From: Roseateles toxinivorans
GTDB taxonomy: Bacteria > Pseudomonadota > Gammaproteobacteria > Burkholderiales > Burkholderiaceae_C
DNA: 38,012 nt
Reading direction: 5' to 3'
Assembly: GCA_945898095.1 (NCBI GenBank)
Contig: CAMDHE010000037.1
Location: 1 to 38,012 of the forward strand
This document shows, piece by piece, positions 30,471-38,012 of this stretch. The first letter of the stretch is position 1, and every line of letters begins with the position of its first letter. The notes under the pieces are model-generated. The model was given only the letters and a program-made list of their open reading frames with translations. It made no database searches and had not been told where the DNA came from. Made by a program: the position numbers and the translations under genes.

Positions 30471-31577
30471 TCAGGCAGGGGTCGCGCCAAGCGGCACGCG
30501 CGACATCCGCACGATGACATTGGTCCGGTCCTGCACTTCGCCGGCGAGTTGACCACAAGCAGCATCGATGTCGTCACCGCGGGTCTTGCGCACGGTCGTG
30601 ATCAATCCGGCCTTTGACAATATCGAAGCAAAAGCTGTCACCCTGTCGCGCGGACTGCATTTCAGTCCTGAAGCCGGAAATGGGTTGAATGGAATCAAAT
30701 TGATCTTGCAACTGACATGGCCACAGAGCAAGTCCACCAAAGCCTTGGCCTGTTCCGGTTTGTCGTTGACACCATCGAGCATGCAATATTCAAAAGTGAT
30801 GAAGTCGCGTGGCGCGCGGTCCAGGTAGCGATTGCATGCGTCGAGCAACTCGGCAATCGGATACTTCTTGTTCAATGGCACCAGTTGATCGCGCAACTCA
30901 TCGTCCGGCGCATGCAAGGAAACCGCCAAAGCCACCGGGCAGTCATCACGCAGGCGGTCGATCATCGGCACAACGCCCGAAGTTGACACTGTCACACGCC
31001 GACGCGACAGGCCATAGCCATGATCATCGAGCATCATCTTCAAGGCCGGCAGCAGCGCACTGTAGTTCTGCAGCGGCTCGCCCATGCCCATCAGTACCAC
31101 GTTCGAGATCACTCGCTCGCCGGTGCCAAACCGGCGGCGCAGATTATGTTCGGCATACCAGAGCTGCGCGATGATTTCGGCGGTATCGAGATTTCGGCTG
31201 AAGCCCTGATGGCCAGTCGAACAAAAACGGCAGCCCACGGCGCAACCGGCCTGGCTGGAGATACACAAAGTTCCGCGGTCTGATTCGGGGATGAACACCG
31301 CTTCGACGGCATTTCCGGCACCGACGTCGAACAGCCATTTGACCGTTCCGTCGACCGACTGATGTTCGGAAATGACCTCCAGCGCTTTCACATGCGCCCG
31401 GCCCGCCAACTTCTCGCGCAAGGACTTGGCCAGGTCGGTCATCTGATCGAAATCAGCAGCACCCTTTTGATGGATCCAGCGGAACAACTGGGTCGCTCGA
31501 AAACGCTTTTCGCCCAGTTGCTCGCAATATGCAGCGAGACCTTCGAGATCAAGCCCCAGCAGATTGACCGCGTCCAT
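30471..31577 (-). CDS. rlmN: Dual-specificity 23S rRNA / tRNA (adenine-C2) methyltransferase RlmN
   Basis: RlmN is a radical-SAM enzyme that methylates C2 of A2503 in 23S rRNA and of A37 in some tRNAs. The 368-residue protein has the cluster motif CAVGCRFC, followed by [10 protein letters not shown]. The SAM-binding [36 protein letters not shown] and the C-terminal catalytic Cys in AACGQLAGE are also present. ATG 31577 ([14 protein letters not shown]) is preferred to one 7 codons upstream because AAAGG lies 7 bases before it. It follows ndk after 79 bases. Confidence 0.96.
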   Translation of the reverse strand: MDAVNLLGLDLEGLAAYCEQLGEKRFRATQLFRWIHQKGAADFDQMTDLAKSLREKLAGRAHVKALEVISEHQSVDGTVKWLFDVGAGNAVEAVFIPESDRGTLCISSQAGCAVGCRFCSTGHQGFSRNLDTAEIIAQLWYAEHNLRRRFGTGERVISNVVLMGMGEPLQNYSALLPALKMMLDDHGYGLSRRRVTVSTSGVVPMIDRLRDDCPVALAVSLHAPDDELRDQLVPLNKKYPIAELLDACNRYLDRAPRDFITFEYCMLDGVNDKPEQAKALVDLLCGHVSCKINLIPFNPFPASGLKCSPRDRVTAFASILSKAGLITTVRKTRGDDIDAACGQLAGEVQDRTNVIVRMSRVPLGATPA

Positions 31578-31656
31578 GATGTTGCCTTTCAAAGTCATGC
31601 CCGGGTCAAGATCTGCTGTGCGGCCTCGGGCGCCAAGCCCTCGGCCCGGAGCCGAA

Positions 31657-32082
31657 TCAACGGCTGTAAACGTTCATCCCGGCAAAGAAGAATGCGATTT
31701 CCACAGCTGCAGTTTCAGCAGCGTCCGAGCCATGCACTGCGTTGGCGTCAATGCTGTCGGCGAAATCAGCACGGATCGTGCCCTTTTCGGCCTTCTTCGG
31801 ATCCGTCGCACCCATCAGGTCGCGGTGCGTCAGGATGGCATTTTCGCCTTCCAGCGCCTGGATCATCACCGGGCCGGAAATCATGAAGTTCACCAGATCA
31901 TTGAAGAAGGGGCGTGCCTTGTGAACTGCGTAGAAAGCTTCGGCTTCGCCGCGCGACAGGTGCGCCATGCGGGCGGCAACAACCTTGAGGCCAGCAGCTT
32001 CAAAGCGGGCGTAGATCTGTCCGATGACATTTTTTGCCACGGCATCGGGTTTGATGATGGATAAAGTGCGTTCAATGGTCAT
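31657..32082 (-). CDS. ndk: Nucleoside diphosphate kinase
   Basis: Ndk equalises the nucleoside triphosphate pools by a phospho-His ping-pong mechanism. The 141-residue protein is full length: [44 protein letters not shown] and the catalytic His in [25 protein letters not shown] lies upstream of ATG 32082. A candidate promoter (TACAAT, plus-strand 32123-32128) in the 118-base gap to rluB suggests this is the first gene of the long minus-strand run. Confidence 0.97.
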   Translation of the reverse strand: MTIERTLSIIKPDAVAKNVIGQIYARFEAAGLKVVAARMAHLSRGEAEAFYAVHKARPFFNDLVNFMISGPVMIQALEGENAILTHRDLMGATDPKKAEKGTIRADFADSIDANAVHGSDAAETAAVEIAFFFAGMNVYSR

Positions 32083-32122
32083 GCGTATTCTCCTAGAATC
32101 TTGTGGCTTGGCAAAGCCTTGG

Positions 32123-32128
32123 ATTGTA
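32123..32128 (-). promoter_or_regulatory. Candidate -10 element for ndk
   Basis: The minus strand reads TACAAT about 40 bases before the ndk ATG, one mismatch from consensus. TTGAAT lies 15 bases further upstream, shorter than the ideal 17. An AGGAG ribosome binding site lies between it and the ATG. The position at the head of the ndk-rlmN-pilW-rodZ-ispG-hisS run fits, but use is inferred. Confidence 0.4.
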
Positions 32129-32148
32129 CTGTGATGTCGTGACATTCA

Positions 32149-32189
32149 AGCCGGCGTGACCACCCAGGCCTGCAGGTAGCACGCCGGCT
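32149..32189 (-). terminator. Long-stem inverted repeat after rluB, possible terminator
   Basis: AGCCGGCGTG (32149-32158) and CACGCCGGCT (32180-32189) form a perfect 10-base stem around a 21-base loop, 11 bases past the rluB stop. No T run follows, so it is not a classical intrinsic terminator, but its place at the rluB 3' end and before the ndk promoter suggests an operon boundary. Confidence 0.45.
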
Positions 32190-32200
32190 GAAAAGTATGC

Positions 32201-34282
32201 TCAGCGGTTGCGGCCGCCATAGCCGCCGCCACTGCGGCCGCCACCGCCCTGGTTGCCGCCTTGGCCGCCCTGACCGCCGCGCCCACCACCACCGCCGCCA
32301 CGCCCGGTTCGACGCACAAAGGCATTGGCGCCGATGAAACCTACCGAGGTCTGCAACGGGTCAGGCTGACTTGGACCGTCGCCCTTGTTGCCCCTGCCGC
32401 CGCGGCCCTGATCCTGATTGCTGCCGCCAGCACCGAAGCCGGAAGGGAAGCTGCGTGAGTTGCCGGCAAAGCGACGATCAAAAGTCTGCTCAAGCGGATT
32501 GATATTGCGTGGCATCACATCGTCGTGATCGTCACTGTCACCGCCACGGTCGTCAGCGCGCTCGAGCGGTCGGTCAGGCATGCGCTCGTTCGGACGCTCA
32601 TAGCCTCGATTCGAATTTCGCTCAGGGCCACGCTCCGGCCCGCGCTCAGGACGCTCAGCTACCCGGCTCGGCCGTGGACCAACGCCGGCATGGCGACCAT
32701 CAGCTCGGCGCGGCCGATTCTTGTCGGGACCGCGTTCCGGACCAGGTCCGCGACCGCGCTCTGCGTTCCGATCAGGTCCACGTTCTGCGCCGCGAACGGC
32801 ACCTCGTTCAGCACCACGTTCAGTCCGCTCATCCCGACCCTGGCGCGACTGTTCGCCTCCGGCAAGCCGTCGAATGATGCGGACATCATCCTCGCCCAGT
32901 TCGATCCAGACGCAGCGTTTGAGGCCACGCGGCAGCACCACCGTGCCGTAACGGATCCGGATCAGGCGGCTGACCGTCAGCCCCACCGCCTCGAACAGCT
33001 TGCGCACTTCGCGGTTGCGCCCCTCGGTGATGATGACGCGGTACCAATGGTTGGCACCCTCGCCGCCGCCATCCTCGATGCTCTTGAAGCCTGCTTTCTG
33101 GCCTTCGATGATGACGCCTTCGAGCAAGCGAGCACGCTGGTCGTCGTTCAAGGTGCCAAGTACCCGCACCGCGTATTCGCGCTCTACGCCGAAACGCGGG
33201 TGCATCAACTGGTTGGCGAGTTCGCCTGAATTGGTGAACAGCAACAGGCCTTCGGTATTCATATCCAGTCGACCGACCGATTGCCATTTACCCTGTTGCA
33301 GGCGCGGTAAATGACGGAACACCGTTGGGCGGCCCTCAGGGTCATTGAGCGTCACGACCTCGCCCGCCGGCTTGTGATAAGCCAGAATGCGCGGCGGCGG
33401 TGGCGTGATCCGGATGCGGATTTGCTTGCCATCCAAGCGCACGATGTCGCCGAAAGAGATGCGTTGCCCGATATGAGCGACTTCGCCATTCACTTCAATC
33501 TTGCCTTCGGCGATCATGTCCTCGATGTCACGCCGCGAGCCGATGCCGGATTGGGCCAGCACCTTCTGCAGCTTGGGCGCGTCGGGTTCAGGAGCCAACA
33601 CACGCTTGCCCTCGACCTCGGCCTCAAGCTCGGGCAACAATTCAGCCTCTTCATCGCCAGCATCGAACTCTCCTGCCAGAACCTGAGCAAAACGCGCGCC
33701 GACCTCGGCCAGCAGCGCGGGCTCAACCAACTCAGGAGTCAAGCGCGGACCACGGTTGGCGCCATCACCTTCACCCTGATCATCGCCACGGTCCTTGCGG
33801 CCGCGTCGGCGGTTGCGGTTTCGCCCGCCACGCTCACTCGAGTCACCGCCTTCGCCTGACAATTCCGCCTGAATTGCCGGCGTGCTGGTTACTTCTGCAG
33901 TTTGCGCAGACAGTTCAGGGGCTAGCGTGAACAAGGGGACCGCTTCGGTCTGCATCGTCTGCACGGCCTGTTCAGCTTGCGGTGCGGCTGCGGTCTTGCG
34001 CGGCGCACGGCGCTTCGGCGTTGCCTCAATCGGCAGAACATCGGCGACTGCAACAACAGCTTCAATGACTGGAACTGCAACCGGTTCCGCCTTCACCACT
34101 GTCTTTCGCGCTGCGCGCGGTTTGGCTGCAGGCTTGCTGTCGGCGACGGCAACTGGTGCCGCCTCAACGGGCGCAATTGCCGCCGGTTTCGGCTTGGCCG
34201 GAGCGCGTTTGCGCTTGGGCTCTACCGGCTCAACCGAAGGCGTACCGGGTTCAATGTGATGATCGTTGTCTTTTGAATTCAT
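32201..34282 (-). CDS. rluB: 23S rRNA pseudouridine synthase RluB with long low-complexity N- and C-terminal extensions
   Basis: RluB makes pseudouridine 2605 in 23S rRNA. The 693-residue protein is more than twice the size of the E. coli enzyme (about 290). The enzymatic core spans about 235-470: an S4 domain ([20 protein letters not shown]) and the catalytic [19 protein letters not shown] with Asp340. Residues 1-230 are Ala/Pro/Lys/Val-rich. Residues 475-693 are Arg/Gly-rich, first with ERG(A/P) repeats and ending in Gly-rich runs ([18 protein letters not shown]). Such tails are probably disordered and RNA-binding. The ATG overlaps the scpB stop by 4 bases. Long RluB forms occur in Burkholderiales. 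Confidence 0.95.
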   Translation of the reverse strand: MNSKDNDHHIEPGTPSVEPVEPKRKRAPAKPKPAAIAPVEAAPVAVADSKPAAKPRAARKTVVKAEPVAVPVIEAVVAVADVLPIEATPKRRAPRKTAAAPQAEQAVQTMQTEAVPLFTLAPELSAQTAEVTSTPAIQAELSGEGGDSSERGGRNRNRRRGRKDRGDDQGEGDGANRGPRLTPELVEPALLAEVGARFAQVLAGEFDAGDEEAELLPELEAEVEGKRVLAPEPDAPKLQKVLAQSGIGSRRDIEDMIAEGKIEVNGEVAHIGQRISFGDIVRLDGKQIRIRITPPPPRILAYHKPAGEVVTLNDPEGRPTVFRHLPRLQQGKWQSVGRLDMNTEGLLLFTNSGELANQLMHPRFGVEREYAVRVLGTLNDDQRARLLEGVIIEGQKAGFKSIEDGGGEGANHWYRVIITEGRNREVRKLFEAVGLTVSRLIRIRYGTVVLPRGLKRCVWIELGEDDVRIIRRLAGGEQSRQGRDERTERGAERGAVRGAERGPDRNAERGRGPGPERGPDKNRPRRADGRHAGVGPRPSRVAERPERGPERGPERNSNRGYERPNERMPDRPLERADDRGGDSDDHDDVMPRNINPLEQTFDRRFAGNSRSFPSGFGAGGSNQDQGRGGRGNKGDGPSQPDPLQTSVGFIGANAFVRRTGRGGGGGGRGGQGGQGGNQGGGGRSGGGYGGRNR

Positions 34283-34974
34283 GCGTCGGCTTGCACCTGT
34301 TCGGCGGCGTCAGACTGAGGAACCGGCAGGGCCGGAACGGATGCGCCTGCATCGCTTTCGATAGGCGCGGGAGAAATCTGGTTCAAGGGAAAATCAGTAA
34401 AAATTTCGGGGCCCGCTTGGTCCAGCAGCGAGCCTTGCATGGGCTGAGCGAAAACCGGTGCTGCGCCAAACTCGAGCGCCGGCAGTTGTTCGAGACTTGC
34501 CAGACCGAGGTCGTCAAGAAACTGCCGCGTCGTCGCGAAAAGCGCCGGCCGGCCCGGCACTTCCCGGTGCCCGATCACTTCGATCCAGCCACGATCTTCC
34601 AACTGCTTGACAATCTGGGTTGCGACCACGACACCCCGGACATCTTCAATATCACCCCGCGTGACCGGTTGGCGATATGCCACGATCGCCAGCGTTTCCA
34701 TGACAGCACGTGAATAACGCTGCGGTTTTTCAGGATTCAATCGATCCAGATATTCGCGCAACTCGGGTCGGCTTTGAAAGCGCCATCCCGAAGCCACCGC
34801 CACCAGTTCAACGCCGCGACCACCCCAGTCTCGCATCAACTCATCCAGCAAACTGCGCAATGTGTCTGCCCCGATGGAGTCGGCAAACAAACGACGCATA
34901 TCGCGAAGAGTCAACGGTTGCTGGGCGCAAATCAGCGCGGTCTCGAGGACGCGCTTTGCATCCTGTGTATTCAT
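34279..34974 (-). CDS. scpB: Segregation and condensation protein ScpB
   Basis: ScpB is the winged-helix (kite) subunit that binds ScpA in the SMC-ScpAB chromosome condensation complex. The 231-residue protein has two winged-helix domains: [20 protein letters not shown] to about residue 80, then [20 protein letters not shown] with IEDVRGV and [20 protein letters not shown]. An Ala/Pro-rich tail follows. No scpA lies next to it here. It is coupled to rluB by an ATGA overlap, a common scpB-rluB pairing. Confidence 0.95.
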   Translation of the reverse strand: MNTQDAKRVLETALICAQQPLTLRDMRRLFADSIGADTLRSLLDELMRDWGGRGVELVAVASGWRFQSRPELREYLDRLNPEKPQRYSRAVMETLAIVAYRQPVTRGDIEDVRGVVVATQIVKQLEDRGWIEVIGHREVPGRPALFATTRQFLDDLGLASLEQLPALEFGAAPVFAQPMQGSLLDQAGPEIFTDFPLNQISPAPIESDAGASVPALPVPQSDAAEQVQADA

Positions 34975-35232
34975 TGACTTTCGTCATCCATCCCGAATCA
35001 AACGGGTGTGTTGAAATCCTGCCCAGACTGACCCCATTTGAGCTGCGCTCTGCGTTCGGTCACTGGCTCACAATGGATCAATAGGCGGGCGAAGGGTGCT
35101 TCAGCTGCCCTTCAAAAAACTTGCTTGCCCAACGCAAGGCGGAATTGATGCTAGCTACAGTGAGCCCGGAATTCATCCGAAATCCCGCTCCATGCGCTGA
35201 CCGTTCATTCATCGCCGCCCTGATTGTAGCGC
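34975..35232. other. Intergenic gap between rluD and scpB, no gene seen
   Basis: These 258 bases lie between the rluD stop and the scpB start (both minus strand). Short open frames here have no recognisable product and no good ribosome binding site. An imperfect inverted repeat (GAAGGG...CCCTTC near 35092-35114) has no T run after it on either strand. The scpB promoter should lie here, but I could not pick a convincing one. Confidence 0.5.
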
Positions 35233-36276
35233 TCAGAGCGGCGATCGCTGCAAGTTTGGCTCAGGCAAGCCAAGCAAGGCCCAGGCGGCAGCCAGATCTT
35301 GTGGCAAAGGCGCATCGAATTGCAGCGCCTGACCGGTGATCGGATGGGCAAAGCTGAGTCGAATCGCATGCAGCGCCTGCCGCGTCAAACCGAGCGCCGG
35401 AGCGCCACCGTAAAGCGCATCAGCCACCAGCGGATGCCCCTTGAAAGCCAGATGGACCCGGATCTGATGCGTGCGGCCGCTGTGCAAAACACAGTGAACC
35501 GCGCTGATGCTGCGCCGGTCCTCCTCGCCCTGCCCGAGCAAATAGACATCGGTGCGAGACGGCTTGCCGGTTGCAAGCACCGCCATCTTGATGCGCGAAA
35601 TCAGATCGCGCCGCAGCGGCACATCGACGACCATTACCTCGGGCACTCGACCATATGCTAGAGCCACATATTCCCGGTGCACCTCGCGCGCAGCGATCAT
35701 GCGCCCCAGCGAAGTCACCGCTTCGAGCGTCTTGCCGACGACCATCGCGCCGGTCGTGTCCTTGTCCAGACGATGGACGATGCCAGCGCGCGGCAAGGCG
35801 GCAGCGGCCGGATGATGCGCCAGCAACCCATTCATCACCGTACCCGACCAGTTGCCTGAAGCCGGATGAACGACCATCCCTGCCGCCTTGTTCAGCACCA
35901 GCAGATGCGCATCCTCATAGATGATGTTGAGCGGCAGCTTTTCAGCACGAAAAGCCTGACTCTCCTGCGTCGGTAGCAACTCGATCCTGACCATCTGGCC
36001 TGCCAGCAATTTTCGCGAAGCGCTGCTGGCCGCCTGCCCATCGATAGTGACGCAACCGCGCTCGATCAGCGTTTGCAGGTGGTTGCGCGAGAACTCCGGT
36101 GCCAATTGCACCAACCAGCGGTCGAGGCGATGGCCATGCCAATCGGCTTCAACCTGAGCGCCACGAACATCGGGGAACTCGGCCACATCGCTGGCCGCGT
36201 CGTCAGGCCCACTGTCCCACTCCTCATCAATAGTTGCGAGGGAGGTATCTTGTCCAACAGGCGTTGCCTGAACCAT
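35233..36276 (-). CDS. rluD: 23S rRNA pseudouridine(1911/1915/1917) synthase RluD
   Basis: RluD modifies helix 69 of 23S rRNA. The 347-residue protein has an acidic N-terminal extension (about 1-40, DEEWDSGPDDAASDVAEF) and an S4 domain (HRLDRWLVQLAPEFSRNHLQ). The RluA-family catalytic core has GIVHRLDKDTTGAMVVGKT (Asp171), and the C-terminal blocks HSGRTHQIRVHLAFKGHPLV and DALYGG follow. ATG 36276 has a GGAG about 10 bases upstream. It is divergent from bamD, whose likely -10 element overlaps this ATG; the rluD/bamD pairing is widely conserved. Confidence 0.96.
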   Translation of the reverse strand: MVQATPVGQDTSLATIDEEWDSGPDDAASDVAEFPDVRGAQVEADWHGHRLDRWLVQLAPEFSRNHLQTLIERGCVTIDGQAASSASRKLLAGQMVRIELLPTQESQAFRAEKLPLNIIYEDAHLLVLNKAAGMVVHPASGNWSGTVMNGLLAHHPAAAALPRAGIVHRLDKDTTGAMVVGKTLEAVTSLGRMIAAREVHREYVALAYGRVPEVMVVDVPLRRDLISRIKMAVLATGKPSRTDVYLLGQGEEDRRSISAVHCVLHSGRTHQIRVHLAFKGHPLVADALYGGAPALGLTRQALHAIRLSFAHPITGQALQFDAPLPQDLAAAWALLGLPEPNLQRSPL

Positions 36277-36281
36277 ATAAT
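36276..36281 (+). promoter_or_regulatory. Candidate -10 element for bamD
   Basis: A perfect TATAAT begins at the last base of the rluD start codon complement. TTGTCC at 36250-36255 could be a -35, but at 20 bases the spacing is long. A transcript from here would begin near 36288 and read into bamD. The hexamer is seen; promoter use is inferred. Confidence 0.5.
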
Positions 36282-36333
36282 GAAAGCTCCGTCTTCAGCT
36301 GAGGGCTGGTGTGCGCACCGCCCGATTGGGATC

Positions 36334-37224
36334 ATGATAGAAAATTGCGTGAAATGCCAACCGGCGAAGGCTGATTTGGCCTCGGGTTCGAACAGTCCAG
36401 AAAACCCGGTTGCCGGGGATTCATTGCGACGGTTTGGCTGGCTTTCCGGCACGACTTGCCTGCTTGCCTTGGTGCTTGGTGCCTGCTCGTCGAGCGTCAA
36501 AGACGACCCGAATTCGCAGGCCAGCGTTGACAAATTGTACGCAGAGGCGAAAGACGACCTGGCTTCGGGCAGTTATGACCGCGCCATCAAGAGCCTCGAG
36601 CGGGTCGAAGGGCGTGCTGCAGGCACCTTGATGGCCCAGCAGGCGCAACTCGATCTGGCCTGGGCTTACCACCGCAGTGGCGAGCGCGCACAGGCTGTCA
36701 CTGCGCTCGATCGCTTCATCAAGCTCAACCCTTCGAGCCCAGCGCTGGACTATGCGATGTACATGAAAGGCCTGGTCAATTTCAATGAAGATCTGGGCCT
36801 GTTCGGAAGGTTGGCTTCACAGGATATTTCCGAACGCGATCAGCAGGCTTCACGCGATGCCTTGATGGCGTTCAGGCAGGTCGTGGAACAATTCCCCGAA
36901 TCCTCCTACGCGCTCGACGCAGGTTTGAGGATTGACTACATCACCAACACCTTGGCGGTCTACGAAGTGCATGTGGCACGCTACTACTTCAACCGCGGCG
37001 CCTTCCTGGCTGCAGCGAACCGTGCGCAGCAGACAGCTCAGGAATTCCAGCGCGCGCCGGCAGTCGAAGAAGCCTTGTTCATCCTGGCGCAATGCTATGA
37101 CAAGCTCGGCCTGCAAGCGCTGCGTGATGATGCACAGCGCGTGCTGAAACAGACTTTTCCGAAAAGTGCCTATCTGGACAGCAACTACGCTGCCGCCAAG
37201 AAAGCCTGGTGGAAGATCTGGTAA
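36334..37224 (+). CDS. bamD: Outer membrane assembly lipoprotein BamD (ComL)
   Basis: BamD is the essential TPR lipoprotein of the Bam complex that recognises C-terminal signals of outer-membrane proteins with BamA. The body matches the family: KLYAEAKDDLASGSYDRAIK, AQLDLAWAYHRSGERAQAVT, SPALDYAMYMKGLVNF, DALMAFRQVVEQFPESSYA, HVARYYFNRGAFLAAANRAQ. The start is uncertain. ATG 36334 gives 296 residues, but then a 30-residue lead precedes the signal peptide. TTG 36424, with GGGGA just upstream, gives LRRFGWLSGTTCLLALVLGA then the lipobox Cys at residue 21, a normal lipoprotein signal and 266 residues, close to the family. ATG 36280 is also open. I give 36334 as a conservative boundary. It converges with the dinG-like gene, 10 bases apart. 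Confidence 0.93.
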   Translation: MIENCVKCQPAKADLASGSNSPENPVAGDSLRRFGWLSGTTCLLALVLGACSSSVKDDPNSQASVDKLYAEAKDDLASGSYDRAIKSLERVEGRAAGTLMAQQAQLDLAWAYHRSGERAQAVTALDRFIKLNPSSPALDYAMYMKGLVNFNEDLGLFGRLASQDISERDQQASRDALMAFRQVVEQFPESSYALDAGLRIDYITNTLAVYEVHVARYYFNRGAFLAAANRAQQTAQEFQRAPAVEEALFILAQCYDKLGLQALRDDAQRVLKQTFPKSAYLDSNYAAAKKAWWKIW

Positions 37225-37234
37225 GCCAACAGAC

Positions 37235-38012
37235 TCAGGCCCGGTCCTGAGCCAGTTCTGCCAGCCAGTCGAGCGCCTGCTGCGTTTCAGCCAGCCTTGT
37301 CATCGGCGGCAGGGCTTCGCGCAGACGGCGCCCATAGCTCATGCTGGCCATGCGTGGGTCACAAACGATCAGCAAACCACGGTCCTGCTCAGTGCGGATC
37401 AAGCGACCGCCACCCTGCTTCAAGGCGATCGCCGCTTCGGCGATGAAGTAATGCGCAAAGGCATTGCGTCCGGCAGCCTCCAGGCGCTGCACCCTTGCTT
37501 CGACCAACGGGTCGTTGGGCGGCGGGAAAGGCAGTTTGTCGATCAACACGCACTGCAAGCTGTCGCCAGGCACATCGATGCCTTCCCAGAAACTGGCTGA
37601 TCCAACCAGCACGGCCCGCGGGTCGGCAATGAATTGCTGCAGCAACACGCGCTTTGGCGCCGCCCCCTGCTGAAGCACGTTCAGCGCATCGCCACCGGAC
37701 TCGAACTCGCTTCGCAAAGCGTCGCCGATGCTTTGCAGCGCGCGCAAGGTCGTGGTCAGCACAAAGGTGCGGCCACCCAGAGCCCTTGCGCAATCTGCCG
37801 CCAAGACCGCCACTGCCTGTGGGTGGCCTGGTTCATTTGGCTTTGGAAATTCACGCGGAATGTAAAGCCTGGCATTTTCTGCATAGTTGAATGGGCTGCC
37901 AACGCGCAACACGATCGCATCGTCGAGTCCTGTGGGTTCGGTGAACCAACTCAGCCTTGCGTCATCACCCAAGGTCGCTGAGGTAAAAATCCAGGCCTTT
38001 GGCGCAGCGGCC
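37235..38012 (-). CDS. dinG: ATP-dependent DNA helicase, DinG/XPD family (partial, 5' part outside window)
   Basis: This is the C-terminal ~258 residues of a superfamily 2 helicase of the DinG/YoaA/XPD group. Visible are KAWIFTSATL at the window edge (motif III region), VLVGSASFWEGIDVPGDSLQ (motif V), LIDKLPFPPPNDPLVEARV and the motif VI segment QGGGRLIRTEQDRGLLIVCD, with its arginine finger. The iron-sulfur cluster and Walker motifs would lie in the missing 5' part, so DinG versus YoaA cannot be settled. Such helicases unwind damaged or structured DNA. It is convergent with bamD. Confidence 0.9.
   Translation of the reverse strand, partial: AAAPKAWIFTSATLGDDARLSWFTEPTGLDDAIVLRVGSPFNYAENARLYIPREFPKPNEPGHPQAVAVLAADCARALGGRTFVLTTTLRALQSIGDALRSEFESGGDALNVLQQGAAPKRVLLQQFIADPRAVLVGSASFWEGIDVPGDSLQCVLIDKLPFPPPNDPLVEARVQRLEAAGRNAFAHYFIAEAAIALKQGGGRLIRTEQDRGLLIVCDPRMASMSYGRRLREALPPMTRLAETQQALDWLAELAQDRA

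Noticed and set aside
35085-35120. GAAGGG...CCCTTC inverted repeat with six As as an intrinsic terminator
   Set aside because: The A run lies on the wrong side for a minus-strand terminator after rluD and is not a T run on the plus strand.

Overview
This window is a dense stretch of bacterial housekeeping chromosome: 36 protein genes (two cut by the window edges) and one tRNA. Nearly everything reads on the minus strand, with short or negative spacing and many 4-base ATGA overlaps. Gene order and protein sequences point to a Gram-negative betaproteobacterium, most likely Burkholderiales. The evidence is the rpsB-tsf-pyrH-frr-uppS-cdsA-dxr-rseP-bamA-skp-lpxD-fabZ run, the ndk-rlmN-pilW-rodZ-ispG-hisS-yfgM-bamB-der-hfq-hflX-hflK-hflC-hisZ-purA run, RluB with long low-complexity ends, and the long form of IspG. 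I cannot assign a genus. I see no mobile element, phage, CRISPR array or defence genes.

Layout. Positions 1-11379 (minus) hold ribosomal protein S2 and EF-Ts, UMP kinase, ribosome recycling factor, undecaprenyl-PP synthase, CDP-diglyceride synthase, DXP reductoisomerase, RseP, BamA, Skp, LpxD and the start of FabZ. The theme is translation, isoprenoid and phospholipid precursors, lipid A and outer-membrane protein assembly. Positions 11380-11687 are a divergent regulatory gap. Positions 11688-13187 (plus) encode the bifunctional NAD(P)HX repair enzyme, which converges on rnr. Positions 13184-15466 (minus) encode an RNase R that lacks the usual N-terminal helix-turn-helix region. A tRNA-Leu(CAG) gene sits head-on against its start on the plus strand.

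Positions 15640-32082 (minus) are the second long run: a phosphoribosyltransferase, purA, hisZ, a DUF2065 membrane protein, hflC, hflK, hflX, hfq, der, bamB, yfgM, hisS, ispG, rodZ, pilW, rlmN and ndk. Positions 32201-34974 (minus) carry rluB and scpB. Positions 35233-36276 (minus) carry rluD, divergent from the BamD lipoprotein gene on the plus strand. bamD converges on the C-terminal part of a DinG-type helicase that runs off the right edge.

Functionally, the window holds three Bam components (A, B, D), the periplasmic chaperone Skp and the envelope-stress protease RseP, and two steps of the MEP isoprenoid pathway (dxr, ispG) that feed uppS. It also holds several ribosome and rRNA maturation factors (der, rlmN, rluB, rluD, hflX, frr, rnr). 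No undescribed multi-gene system is visible. The most unusual local feature is the truncated rnr 5' end abutting an opposed tRNA gene. Secondary points of interest are an S2-type leader upstream of rpsB, a strong terminator between rpsB and tsf, the low-complexity ends of RluB and the uncertain start of bamD.
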